DNA of 64,000 bases from contig NC_091099.1 in NCBI RefSeq assembly GCF_024713975.1, forward strand, positions 1,458,501-1,522,500, written 5' to 3'. Below the pieces are notes generated by a model that worked only from the letters and a program-made list of their open reading frames with translations, ran no database searches and was not told where the DNA came from. Positions 1 through 11,245 of the stretch are shown here, piece after piece. Made by a program: the position numbers and the translations under genes. The stretch is from Paralichthys olivaceus. Its lineage: Eukaryota; Chordata; Actinopteri; Pleuronectiformes; Paralichthyidae. The number at the start of each line of letters is the position of its first letter. Positions within the stretch are counted from its first letter, which is position 1.

Positions 1-237
1 CGTGTCCGCGTTTTCTCTAAGTTTGAGCTTTTTTAAGACAGTAAATCTAAATCCTCATTTAATCACTGTGAAATAAAATCATGTAGAAAAGTGTCGGCAG
101 ACTAAATACAAGAGAACACGTGGGAGCTACAGTCAAAACAGACGTTTTCAGGTTAAATTCAACTTTTTATCATATTGTTAAAACTGTGTGAGTCATCTGT
201 ACGGAAGCGTTTTGTATTCACTTAAAAAAAAACCCCT

Positions 238-354
238 CTTTCTGAATAATTAATTTTTTTGAATATTTTTTTTCTGTTTTTCTGACAATTTTTTTAGAAA
301 AACAGAAAAAAATTATTCAAAAAAACAAACAAAAAAATTAATTACTCAGAAAGA
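238..354. repeat. AT-rich imperfect inverted repeat (hairpin) upstream of the first visible chtf8 exon
   Basis: The left arm begins TCTTTCTGAATAATTAATTT and the right arm ends AAATTAATTACTCAGAAAGA. Their inner parts also pair (TTTTTCTGTTTTT against AAAAACAGAAAAA). The arms are about 45-55 nt with a short AT loop. It lies in the intron before the chtf8 exon at 483. Confidence 0.75.
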
Positions 355-482
355 TTTTTTTTTTTCAAGTCAATGCAATCCGCTTCTGTAAATTTGCTCT
401 CTGGATTAATTATCTTACATATGTTTTCATAATGTGAATATAATTAATTATATTCAATTAAGACAAACAATTACTCTTTCAG

Positions 483-1128
483 AGGCAGTGTGGATGGCAG
501 CAGTTCTCCTGAGTGGCTGCTGGTGGAGCTTCAGGGAGAGGTGGTGTCCAGACACAACTCCGGCCTGGCAGGAAATGTGATGGGAGACCTGCTCTACACC
601 AAAGAGGTCAAGGAAATAAGATTTACAATGTTTACAGACGCAAAACTGGACAAATTTCTGCTTCTAGCTTGAGGATTTTCTGAAATCTCGTTTCTCACAC
701 GATAGATAAACCGATGGGAAATGAAAAGAATCGATTGCAGTAGTTCTACATGTCTGTGTTTGGTTTCCAACTCTTATGAAGTCTCAACATGTCGGAGTTT
801 TTACCCCCTGATGGAACAGAATCATTTTACTCTAACAGTTCTGTGTTCCTCTCTCCACCAGGGGGTGCCAGTGCTGATTGTAGGACATCACATCCTGTAC
901 GGGAAGCAGGTCAAACTGGAGAAACATTTTGCCGTCCTCACCAAGCGTTCCGACCACGAGCAGGACGCCCGAGACAGCAACGACGATGATGTCACACAGG
1001 TTCCTATGGAAACGGACCAGCCGGGCTCCACCTCCAAGTCTTACTACGTGTCGGCCATCATCAAACGGAAGCTGATCTTTAAGACTCGCCCCAAACCCAT
1101 CATCACGAATGTGCCCAAGAAGGTGTAG
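483..1128 (+). CDS. chtf8: chtf8, chromosome transmission fidelity factor 8 (3' part, last two coding exons)
   Basis: Small subunit of the alternative clamp loader Ctf18-RFC; with DSCC1 it binds CTF18 and helps load PCNA and establish sister-chromatid cohesion in the nucleus. Two coding exons are visible, 483-606 and 862-1128. They are joined in phase across a short GT-AG intron and end in TAG. The first reads [20 protein letters not shown], the second starts [20 protein letters not shown] and ends [11 protein letters not shown], which matches the conserved core and C-terminus of vertebrate CHTF8 (about 120 aa). A short acidic insert ([20 protein letters not shown]) lies before the conserved [10 protein letters not shown] stretch. 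The initiator exon (MVQIV-type N-terminus in mammals) is not in the first 480 bases, so the gene is partial at the window edge. It lies tail-to-tail with has3, as in mammals. Confidence 0.95.
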
Positions 1129-1336
1129 AGCGACTCACGGGGTCAGAGGTCAACAAACCCGACCCACTGAACCTTATGTTGATCACTGCTGTCGAATCTT
1201 TGACCTGATTCCAACGAGAGACAAAGAGACTCTCACAAGTTTTCCTGAGATTCTTCTGGAAAAACCTATGAACCAAATGCTGTTTCAAAGGTTTTTGCAA
1301 TTTGAAAAAAAAATATTTGGGATAAAATTGTAGTAA

Positions 1337-1342
1337 AATAAA
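1337..1342 (+). promoter_or_regulatory. poly(A) signal of chtf8
   Basis: A canonical AATAAA lies about 210 bp after the chtf8 stop codon and is followed by T-rich sequence. It is the probable 3' end of the transcript. Confidence 0.6.
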
Positions 1343-2083
1343 GAATTCTGTGGAGGAATTGATATTTATCAGTTATTACTGATACTGAGGTTATATTTTC
1401 ATTTATTTTTTGTTTCATCCATTTGAACTTTTAGAATGGAAAAATATAAAAACAACAAAAAAACATAGAACCAGTGTGAACCTTCTTAAAGACACTATCG
1501 AGTCAGGAACATTCGTCTGTCTCACCTACAGATGCTGCTCACGCTCGTTTCTGCTGTTTCCAGAGAAGACGAGTGAAAGTTTCTGACGGTTGGATCGTTG
1601 GATCACTGCAGCACAGTGAGGGGAGGTAAACCTCAGGCTGCAGTGTGGACCACCGTCCCTCTACATTACGAGAGTCACTTAATAATAATAATAATGATGA
1701 TAATGTTCCATTCTGTCACTCAACAATATCTGAGGATTCAAACTATATTGTTGTGAGTGACGTCAAAGAAAACAAGATATGAATCTAATCGTCCTTCAAT
1801 TGAGTCTGAAAACATCCGAATCACCTTCCTGGTTTCTATCACCTGAAAATAAATCAGGTCTCAGAGCAGCACATTGTTCCCTTCAGGGTATTTAATGAGA
1901 CCGAACGGCTCAAAGAAGGTTTTGTTGGAAAGGTTTGAACAAACTGACGCAGTCTTGTTGCCTCCAGAAACTTTCACAGCGTGTGTGTTTTTGTTTGGAG
2001 GAGGGCGACGCCCACAGCGAGGTGAAACACTCGACGTGGGCAAGTTTTCTTGGAGAGTAAATGAAGTGATTCACTGAGCTGCT

Positions 2084-2085
<2 letters not shown>

Positions 2086-2115
<30 letters not shown>
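2086..2115. repeat. (CA)n microsatellite
   Basis: About 15 uninterrupted CA units. Confidence 0.95.
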
Positions 2116-2119
<4 letters not shown>

Positions 2120-2427
2120 GAGCTGCCTACGTGTTTTTAAAGTCAAACCTAGAAGCACGTTGTTAAACGCTCAGTCATCACCGGTGGAACAGTGACTCGT
2201 GTGTTTCACTGACCTCGGTGACATAATGTTGGTTTTCATTCACAGCTTCTGTAAAGACGTCTTCACTCAGATCAAATAAAAGCACGTTCATGTTCCGCTG
2301 CTGGGAAACAAGAGTGTTTAAGTTCACCAGGCAGCAGAAGTGACACACGTTTCATCACACGTCCAAATATCTACACACATCACACAGACTTCACGCTGAG
2401 CCTCAGGTGGACGGTTGACTGGCGTGT

Positions 2428-2500
2428 GTGCGGTGGCCCAGTGGTTAAGATTCCCAGCATTTATTTATAACCGCCCAGGTTTGATTCCAGTCAGTAAAAC
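2428..2500 (+). mobile_element. tRNA-derived SINE fragment
   Basis: A pol III A-box-like TGGCCCAGTGG at 2434-2444 is followed about 34 bp later by a B-box-like GGTTTGATTCC at 2478-2488, the spacing of a tRNA-derived promoter. The stretch resembles a SINE head. The 3' body cannot be delimited by eye. Confidence 0.6.
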
Positions 2501-4404
2501 ACAAACCTCCGCTCAGGCCCAACAGTCCCCTGACAGATTACATCAGCTCAGGTTTAACTGCCTCTTTAGAAAACATCATTCATTCTGTCAGATCCAGATT
2601 TTTTATTTTATTTTACGTCTTAATCTTGATTTTTATTTGGATCAGAAACTAATTGCACAAATTCACATTCTAGATATCGCTCCTCTAACCATGTTGGATG
2701 TTTTATTCCCTGGGAAAAGTAAAACACTGAAAAACTGCCTTATCTCACGAGTGATAAATAAATAAGTTCCTCTAAGTTTCCTGTAAAACTTTCAAAAGTT
2801 TCTTTATAACCTGCTGATAAACAAATCAACTAAGGGACAGAGGTGAAAACATGAACTAAATCCTCGGCCAAAAGAAGAGATTATTTTCAGTTTGGTATAA
2901 AAGTATTGTTTCACCGGTGAAAGATCTTGTTCTCGTGTCGTTCAGATTCATAGGAAGTACTTGTACAAGTACAAGGGGGATTTATTCCTGACAATCTGGC
3001 CTCAGCTGCACCAATGGTTGTAAAGAGAAAACAGAGAAAACTGTATTTCTGCTCAAATTAAATCTTGTAACAGTTTCGTCTTGTTCAAGCTTCTCACTTC
3101 GGTTCCTCAGCATCTTCACAACGGAAACTGATTCAAACCTGAAACTATTTTAAAATGGTGAAACACTGATGTTCTGGTCCCATTAACGTTTGAAAATGTA
3201 TTTCTGTAAATGAACTATGAAGTAGTGAACTTAAGATATCTTTAGCTTTAGGAGAAATGTCAATGCAGCCGTTGAAATTTAAATCAGTGTTTGGCATGAA
3301 TGGGCGGATTGTGTCTGAAACAGAATGCATTTTTAATGACTTAGGAAAATTCCAATATCCTGTGATACACAGAGAGAAAAGCAGGAAATCAAGACACGTG
3401 ATCTGTGGCTTCGCTGCTCGATGAACTTTTAATGCACAGTGTGTTTCCTCGAGAAGAGTTCAAGTTTAAACGTACACATCCCGCTCAAAGTCAAAGTTAT
3501 TTAATGGAACAAATTCAGGAAATGTCCACAGACGTTAACGCTGATGCTGCTCGCACGTTGGATTTTTTTAAAAACGGAGTTTGATGTAAAATCAGATAAA
3601 ACTCACAGACGTCATACAGACACGTGTCAGCAGGGGGTGCTGCAGCCCTACTTCCAGCGTCCTTGTGCACAAAGGCCTGGTCACACATACGTGAATTTTC
3701 GAGAGATGAACCTTCAGCTTCTCTTTGCTTCTGATCTGTGCGAGCGAGGAACAAAACTTCCTGTGGCGAGTTTCAGCTTCATGTGGAGTTTGGTGAACTT
3801 TGACCTGCGATCGATGCTTCACATTCATGTGTGTGTGACCGAGCCCTAATCCCGCCGAAGAACAAACAAACAAACAAACAAACAAACGCTGATGATAAAT
3901 AACTGGTTTGGTGAAGGTAAATAATAAAAACATCGTAAAAACAGTGGAATCAAATCTCTCGTCTTTGGTTTTCAGTCTTTACTCGTGTTGATGCGATGAA
4001 TGAACGAAGTCTGCTCGTACAAACGTCCAGCTGAGACGACAGAGTCCAGTAGTAAAACTTTACTGTCACAGAAACAGAATTTGGCAACTTTACAATATAT
4101 AAAACAACCATATACAGTTACGACAAATTCGCTAGAATGAAACTACGCCCCCCTCTGGTGAACTGAAAGATGACCACGCCTGAACGGCAATAAGTTACAG
4201 GTTTGACACTGCTCAACAGCACCAAAAATACCCCTGCAGGTCACATGGAAACGTTTCAGATTGTCTGGTCGGGTGAATCCCAGCTGCTCCACGAAAACAC
4301 GGTGATGATTGTGCTGTTCACGGCTGATGGAGGTTTTTACACGACGCCTCCAGGAAGTGACAGAACGTCTCACACTTACATGTCTGCATGTACGATAAAA
4401 TCAC

Positions 4405-4460
4405 GGACTGTAAATAAAGATGGCCGACACAACGGCTCCCAAAAGTGAAGCCGAACCATC
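4405..4460 (-). repeat. Dispersed repeat family B, short copy
   Basis: It reads ACTGTAAATAAAGATGGCCG followed by CTCCCAAAAGTGAAGCC. On the minus strand this is the same module as at 21.56 kb and 59.56 kb (GGCTTCACTTTTGGGAG, then CCATCTTTATTTACAGT). It directly precedes repeat C. Confidence 0.55.
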
Positions 4461-4506
4461 TTGTTGTTAAAATAAAAAGTCGTACAAGATATTAACACGT
4501 GGTGAT

Positions 4507-4671
4507 GCGTCATGATTGACAGCTGAGACTGACTCACGATTGGTCGAGCGCGCGTAACAACGCGACCTCTAAACCGTGGCCTCCGCTCCGGCACAGACAC
4601 TGGCTACAAATGACATCACTAGGGCAAAATGGCAGCGCCCATGTGTAAGATATTTTGGCTTCATTTTTTTT
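4507..4671. repeat. Dispersed repeat family C, copy 1
   Basis: About 165 bp shared with 8921-9078. Both begin CGTCATGATTGACAGC and share GACTGACTC, GATTGGTCGAG, CTGGCT(A/G)CAAATGACATCA and AGATATTTTGGCTT in the same order. Identity by eye is roughly 75 percent. The class is unknown to me. Confidence 0.7.
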
Positions 4672-5450
4672 GACAGCAGCAGGAAGTGGAAACTGGATTC
4701 GACGGTGACGCAGAATGATGCGATTTATTTGAGCAGAAGATGAAAACTATCGATTGGCCGAGTATCGGCACAGACTCGGTTTTCAAATGATGCCTCCGGG
4801 GCTCGAATCCTGGATGTTCTGGCTCTGGGAGGAAGCGGAGGAGCATCGTTTTACATCTTTCTTTACAGTAACTGGTGAAAATGGGTTTCCGTCATCATTC
4901 CTCGTCACTTTCTGTTTCCAGACATGTGATATATATAAAGGAAGCCACATGTGAGATATGAAAGTGATGAGAAGTGTAACTCATTACTTTAGCTGCTGAG
5001 TAATTCCAACAGAACGCTCACCGCCTCTTTCAATGCAGAATATTGCTTTTATCAGTAAAAACCTGAACTCGATATTTGCCTTCAGTTCTTTCTTCTCTCC
5101 GATCATCTCTGTAGTTTTGTGAAGATTTGTCATGAAGTACATTTAATATGTTTTTAACTTAAACCAACACAAGTTTGCCTCGAGAGAAAAATCCACATCT
5201 ATTAATTTACGCTAAACCAGATCTCGGTTCCGCAGCGACTTTAAACTTTATCCTCTTTCCGGCTCTACGCCAACGCCTGAACGTTCCCTCATCCCATCTG
5301 GGAAAGAGCTGCTGGACTAATCTAAGAGAACTTATTGTGTTTATAATGTGGCTCTATTACATTTTATTCCATCTTCTCTAAAATGAAGAACATTAAAACT
5401 AGTAACTAAAACCTCTTTGTCTCTTATTTTGTCCGTTGTCCTGCTTTATA

Positions 5451-5456
5451 TTTATT
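5451..5456 (-). promoter_or_regulatory. Candidate poly(A) signal of has3
   Basis: AATAAA on the minus strand, about 380 bp after the has3 stop codon. It is the first canonical hexamer I found in this direction. Confidence 0.4.
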
Positions 5457-5833
5457 AAAAGCACCACGCTTCACACTTCGGTTGCTATCACAGGTAACCT
5501 GCACCCATACATGTTCTTCTGAGCATTGTATGATCACTTTATAACCTGGTTCAGGTCCGTTTGGTTTGTTTGTTTTTTTTAAAGTGAAGCACCATTGAGG
5601 ATGATATGAGTGGGAGCGCTCTGTGCATCATCTCCCCGCCTCCCACCAATCGATTCGATTCCTGCTGCTCAGATTTGAGATTCACACCTTTTTAGCACCA
5701 GTGATGAAGCTGTGACGGTGGCTGGTCCACAGCTCATCGCTCCAGCAGTGCACGGGGTCGACGTGACCTCACTGGGATCACACTGCAGTGAAATGTGGTG
5801 CGGAGGTCCCACCAGTCTCTCTGGGTAAAGGGT

Positions 5834-8800
5834 TTATGCCTCCGCGTACGGCAGGTGATACTGCTCCTCCCTCTTGTTGCAGCGTTTGGCTACGATGGCG
5901 AGGTAGAGCACCAGCAGAATGATCCAGTAGCAGGCGTAGAGTATCGTCCCTGTTATCAACAAGGCTTTCTCTGTCTCACTGAATGGCTCCTGTGTTTCGC
6001 AGTAGACGGTGTACACCACACCTCCGAGCAGCACCATCGCCCACACTGTGACGGGCACGGCGCCAATGAGATTGACAACGATCTTCCTGCGCCCTGAGGT
6101 GCCCCATCCCGCCTTGTTGATGGTGAGCAGGGCAAATATTTTGGCAGGGAGCAAGCTGGACATGTAGACCAGAGAGTAGAGCGACATGAAGATCATGACC
6201 AGGCTGCCGCGCAGGAAACAGGCGTAGGTGGCCTTCACCATCCCGACCAGCTGCACCGTCAATAAAAAGAGCAGGATGTTCCAGAGCCGTCCGCGGTAGA
6301 AGAGATGGATGACGGTGGCGACCAGGAAGAAGGGGAAGAACCCGGTGACCACAGACTCGTAGGTCATCCAGAGGCTGTGCTTGTGGAACCACAGGGCGTT
6401 GTAGAGCCACTCGCGGAAGTAGGACTTGCTCCATCGAGTCTGCTGGTTGAGCCAACGCAGATACTGTGTTGGCGTCTCAGTCTGGCACTGCGACCGCGCC
6501 GTGAATTTCGTCTTGTAGCCGAAGCTGAGCACCCGGTTGGTGAGGTGGCGGTCGTCGCCGAAGCTGCACTTGGAGCCGAGGAAGGTCTGGTGGTACCAGG
6601 GCTCCAGGAAGCGCTGGAGCAAAGAGTTCCTGTACATCCCCAGGGGGCCGCTGATGCACTGGACACATCCGAAGTAGGACTGGCAGGCTCGCTCTATGTT
6701 GAAGGCCATCCAGTAGCGCACGCTGCTGAGGAAGGAGATCCACGAGTCGTACTTGTTGAGGATCTGGAGAAAAGAAAGACAGAAAAAAGGTAAGAGGGCA
6801 TTTTTATTTTTCCTATTTTATTATATTGATTTCACATTTGTTAAAGCTTTCAATCTGCACTTGCACTCAAACAGCTTGTGCTTAGATGTGCTGTTGCTCA
6901 GACTGCGAGCTTACACTCAGATTTCATGCGCTAAAGCTTCAGATGTTCTTCTCGTGCTCATGCTGCTTCTTTGGAGTTACCTTCTCCTGGAAGACTGTCC
7001 AAAAGTAGAACCAAGGGTCTCAAGTAAAATCTTTATGTTATGAAAACACTGTCACTAGCAAAAAAAACCGAAGTTCTCTATCCTCTTTTATTGGAACAGC
7101 ACCAAAAGTAACCTTAACGAGGTCGGTACAATTTCATTTGTCAACACTACACCAGACATTCTGTTTTAATTTTGATGGACTTGTTTTTCGCAAAGAAATC
7201 CACGAGCAGATGTGTTACGTCTCCCCCTTGTGTCCGTGTGGTGTATGTGTGTTCGGTTCCTCTGTTTTCTCCCCAGGTGATCAGTCAATCAAGCCCACCT
7301 GTGTCCAATCATCCCACTGGCCCTGTCAGCCAATCAGAGGGCTCCACCGCCACCTATATATATGTGTGCTGTGTTCGTGCGAAGCCTCTTTTGAGAGAGG
7401 GAGGGAGAGAGGGAGGGAGAGAGGGAGGGAGAGAGGGAGGGAGAGAGGGGTACTGTTGTTGGTTATCTGTGTTTTCTGTGTTGTGTTTGAGTACAGAGTT
7501 GTGTTGTTTCTGTATTCCTTGTTTGGTGGTCTGTACTCGTGCAGTGTTTTTGTTCAGTTCTGTCTCACGCACAGGGGACAGGTGAACAGATAAGACACCC
7601 ATGGGTTTACATTTCCACCAAGTAGCCTTACACCTGTTAGCATTCACTCGGTAAGGAGTAGGTGCCACTCCATGTATTTATTACGTGTAGAGCAGCTTAG
7701 GATTCTGTTTCTGTGATAGCGTAGAGAGTTGCTGCACTAGCTTAGTACTGCACGTTGTGATTTATGATTTCTCTGCTTGGGCACCGCTCATAGTTCCCTT
7801 GTTCCCTGTGGCGTTTATTTTTGTATAATAAATTATCGTTCCTTTTACCGAAACCTTGGTTTGTTTACTTGCTGCCACACCACACACCCTGCGCTGCGCA
7901 GCGTTAGGCCCTTCAAACATCCCTCGACACTTTACCATCAAAAGGGTCATAACAAGATGTTTCACGTATAAACAGAAGCGAGAGTGAGAGCACAGGAGGA
8001 AAAATGCAGAAGCTTGAGCGCAGGAAAATCTAAGTGCAAGTGCACAGTTTCAAGTGTGAGCGCAGGGTTTAGAGTGAAAGCAATAAATATATATTTCACC
8101 TGCACGTCTCCACCAACTCCTCCCACCATCGCATCTTCCTCGAGGATCTTCAGCATTTCTATGGTACAGGCTGGATCCAAGACTGTGTCGGAGTCACACA
8201 CCTGGAAAACACACAACAACAAACACACAGGGTAACAATATTAACACACACACACACACACAGGCCTCGGTCACGTTCAGGCTGCAGGTGTGTCACTGCT
8301 GTAAATCCCTGAGAGAAATGAGCGGCTGCTGACAGAGATCCCAGCTGCTTCGTCGTAACCGTGCAGCCGGTCAGAGGTTTGGAAATGACCTTTGACCCAC
8401 AGAGTGCAGAGGTCGCCACAGCTGGAAGAACAAGAGGGTCGTCCAGAGCAGATCCATCAGTTCGGAATGATTCTACTTGTATTTAGTTTTTACTTATAGC
8501 GAGTAAAAGTTCAGTTTCCTGTCTTGAATCGATTTCATGCAGACGAATCTGAGCTCCAGCACGAAGCAGCACAGACACAGATTTAATTAGCGTGAGGATG
8601 AATGAAGATCAGTTTCCTCTCAGGACTTTGTGTAATGGGATTATTTTTGTCGACGTTAAGTTTTTACACAGATCACAGCCTTCGTGAAGTTTGCAACTAA
8701 TGTGAGTCTTGGAGTAATTTCAGTGGTGGTCACTAGGTGGTGCTGTGGGTAAACAAGGTGCCTACGCAAACATAGGAGTGATGAATGAAAATGTTCAGCT

Positions 8801-10547
8801 AGGTCTGAACTCGCTGATGTACAGATAAAAACTTTGACTCCCCCGGGTTAGCAGATGGGACACGGACCTGTCAGTTCAGGTTTGTTCAAGTGTTCATGTC
8901 TGTGATCAGTTTGGGCGAAACGTCATGATTGACAGCGGAGACTGACTCGTGATTGGTCGAGAACGTGAATCAACCTCGTTACCACGGCGCCTCGATCACT
9001 GCACAGACTCTGGCTGCAAATGACATCATCAGTGCAGAATGGCAACGCCCCCGCCCGAGATATTTTGGCTTAATTTTGTGGAACGTGGAGACGCATCGTT
9101 CTTCAGTCTGAGTCTGACTGTGAGAGATGATGTCTTTTATTTGTTTGATAATTAATTAATTGGCATATCTTTACGTTTTAATGGACAACAGACCCCACCC
9201 CCATGATAACTGAATTGTTTTAGACTATTATTTTGTTCATTCATGATCGTATTAACGTTAACCTGATATCATAATAGTACGTTCATTCAATTAAAGTTCA
9301 CGTTCGTGTCCGTGTTCGTCTGGATTCCAGAAACAAAGGGATCATTCCTCCTGCACGACGTCTCTCTGTTTCCAAGTGTGCAACATTTACAATCTCTACA
9401 CAGAATTCAAAGAGTCCACAATGGAACCACGCCATCGACAGCAGAGCCATTTATACGTTAGTGAACAAACAGGCAGACAGATGGTGCAGCACCAGTGGGT
9501 CTTCTCTCACTCTTTCATTGTTCGTCGTCTTTGTAGAACAAGAGTGGAGGAATGGTGAAGAGTATAGTTTGTCTGCTGACGTGAATCAGAACATTTGTTG
9601 AATTCATTGATGGATTTTTAATTTACCTCCGAGACAACAGATCTAATCAGAAATCACTGCATCTGTTGAATTTCTGTCTATCTATCCATCCATCCATCTA
9701 TACACCCATCTATACATCCATCCATCCATCCATCTATACATCCATCCATTCTTTCCAGTTTTCTGTAAATGCAGTCGTACAGTACGTGCTCTCTCTTTTC
9801 TCACCTGCACGTAGTCCACACTGTCTCCCAGGGCTTTAAAGGCCGTGTACATCACCTCTCGTTTCCCCCCCCACTCCTGCATGACGCAGGAGTATCGACA
9901 GCCTCTGACCAGCCGAGCGACTCGTGCCGCCTCCTCCATGTGCACCGTGCTCCTCCCTCCGCCGCTGACGCCTCCTCCTCCGCTCCCATCGCTGTGGTAG
10001 TTGCCCTTCCACACCAGACTGCCCGCCTGGTCGGCACCCCCCATCACCTCCTGGAAAATGTCCATCATGTAGCGGTCCTCGGGCCGGTTCCCATCCACCA
10101 CCAGCACCACCTTCAGGCCGGGGAAGGAGATCCGACGGATGCTGCGCAGGCACTTCCTCAGGTAGTCCGGGTCCTCCTGGAAGGCCGCGATGCAGAGGGC
10201 CACGGAGCGGCGGAGGTGCTGAGGCCGAGCGGGGCTCCTCATCCTCCGATGCTCCAGGAAGGCAAAGAGGCTCTGAAGGAAGAGGTGGAGGGAGAGGAAG
10301 GCACCGTAGAGGCCAAAGGAAAGGTGGTGCTGCTCAGTGTGGATGAACTGGTAGCCTTTGAATCAAAGACACACGGGGGGAAGCAAGTTTTAAAAAAACA
10401 TGAACTTCACTAGTTTTGATTCTCGTAAACATTCTCCTGAGGTCGGTGTTAACCTGTGACGTAGGCGAGCAGGATGGTGAAGAGGACCACCGCAGCGAAA
10501 AGGGTGGTCACCACGATGTTCAGCGTGTTCCTGCAGCGGGAGGGCAT
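5834..10547 (-). CDS. has3: has3, hyaluronan synthase 3
   Basis: Multi-pass plasma-membrane family-2 glycosyltransferase that polymerises hyaluronan from UDP-GlcA and UDP-GlcNAc and extrudes the chain. Coding exons in gene order are 10547-10454, 10355-9805, 8201-8100 and 6763-5834. Phases join exactly and give 558 aa (human HAS3 is 553). The start was chosen by homology: [20 protein letters not shown] begins the first membrane segment, while the open frame upstream is a poly-Leu artefact of a (GGA)n run. Visible hallmarks are the [20 protein letters not shown] segment, VVDGNR, the DSD motif in [23 protein letters not shown], the product-binding QQTRW, and C-terminal membrane segments ending HLPYAEA. 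A Gly-rich loop after GNYHSDG (residues about 162-172) is longer than in mammals. HAS3 rather than HAS1 or HAS2 is supported by residues such as [17 protein letters not shown] and by the chtf8-has3-tango6 order. No 5' noncoding exon was fixed. Confidence 0.96.
7213..7954. mobile_element. Solo LTR of a retrotransposon (Ty3/gypsy-like) with target-site duplication
   Basis: A 742-bp block starts TGTTACGTC and ends GTCATAACA (terminal TGTTA...TAACA). It is flanked on both sides by the same 5 bp, AGATG (7208-7212 and 7955-7959). Inside are a TATA-like CTATATATATG near 7357 and a poly(A)-like ATAATAAATT near 7827, as expected for a U3-R-U5 unit. No internal retroviral coding sequence is present, so this is a recombined solo LTR. 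It lies in the last intron of has3. Confidence 0.85.
7393..7449. repeat. (GAGGGAGA)n purine repeat inside the solo LTR
   Basis: Seven or so GAGGGAGA-type units. They create open frames rich in Gly-Arg-Glu and Pro-Ser that are not coding. Confidence 0.9.
8245..8263. repeat. (CA)n microsatellite
   Basis: A short CA run just upstream (in gene sense) of has3 coding exon 3. Confidence 0.85.
8921..9078. repeat. Dispersed repeat family C, copy 2
   Basis: Same order of shared words as the copy at 4507-4671, in the same orientation. It sits in the has3 intron between coding exons 2 and 3. Confidence 0.7.
9680..9751. repeat. (ATCC)n / (ATCT)n tetranucleotide repeat
   Basis: Interspersed CCATCCATC and CTATACATC units just downstream of the has3 exon 2 donor (gene sense). 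Confidence 0.85.
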
Positions 10548-10550
10548 CTG

Positions 10551-10599
10551 CAGGAGGAGGAGGAGGAGGAGAAGGAGGAGGAGGAAGAGGAGGAGGAGG
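10551..10599. repeat. (AGG)n repeat immediately 5' of the has3 start codon
   Basis: About 16 AGG/AAG triplets. On the has3 strand this is a CTC/CCT-rich tract reading Leu-rich; it may be the pyrimidine tract before an acceptor or part of the 5' UTR. Confidence 0.85.
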
Positions 10600-10929
10600 T
10601 TAGAGTCATCTGTGACACCAAAGACCATCACATACCATCCAAAACTTTTTTCAATCTTATTCATCACATCGGTTCCTCAAGTTCCTCACGTGGTTCCTCA
10701 AGGTTCTGTACTCGGCCCAATTCTATTCACCTCATTCATGATTCATTGGGAAATATCAGGACACATCACACATGTTCAGGAGAGGAGGCTGAGCTCGTTA
10801 TCCAGAACAGGAACGCTCCAGAATCAACAGACAGGTCATACATGCCTCTGGACTAAGAAAGCTTGTAACCCTTCAATAGTTGACCCAAGTGTCATTTCCT
10901 GTTTTTTTCCACTGTAACACTTTCATCAG

Positions 10930-10996
10930 CCTCTGACATCATGGAGAGCCTCTGACATCATGGAGAGCCTCTGACATCATGGAGAGCCTCTGACAG
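10930..10996. repeat. 19-bp tandem repeat, about 3.5 copies
   Basis: Unit CCTCTGACATCATGGAGAG repeated three times without change and then partially. Confidence 0.95.
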
Positions 10997-11097
10997 CAGC
11001 TCGAGAGGCGACAGAAAGGTTCGCTGCTGCTGCTGCTTTCAGGAGGAAGACGTCACATCGCTGCAGCTGATTCCAGCACGAGAACCATCATATACCT

Positions 11098-11098
<1 letters not shown>

Positions 11099-11148
<50 letters not shown>
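11099..11148. repeat. (AT)n microsatellite
   Basis: About 25 uninterrupted AT units. Confidence 0.95.
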
Positions 11149-11150
<2 letters not shown>

Positions 11151-11245
11151 TAAACAGCCACATCCTGTCCAGAATAATATCTCGTCAAACTCTTTCAAAA
11201 ACGTTTATTGACGTTAAAACACTGAAGCTGCTTCCAGACATGTAG

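Larger units (their letters stand above)
1343..5450. other. Intergenic spacer between chtf8 and has3 (tail-to-tail)
   Basis: No gene is supported here. The open frames are short and unlike any protein I know. The interval holds an ATA/ATG-rich stretch near 1681, a (CA)n run at 2086-2115, a tRNA-derived SINE fragment near 2.43 kb, and two dispersed repeat segments at 4.4-4.67 kb. Base composition is AT-rich and typical of fish intergenic DNA. Confidence 0.6.

Noticed and set aside
6305-6793. 162-codon plus-strand frame over the has3 last exon
   Set aside because: It is antisense to well-conserved has3 coding sequence and has no family resemblance.
9769-10413. 214-codon plus-strand frame
   Set aside because: Antisense to has3 coding exon 2.
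10449-10667. Upstream extension of the has3 first exon (poly-Leu N-terminus)
   Set aside because: The added residues come from a (GGA)n tract, and homology places the start at the MPSRC methionine.
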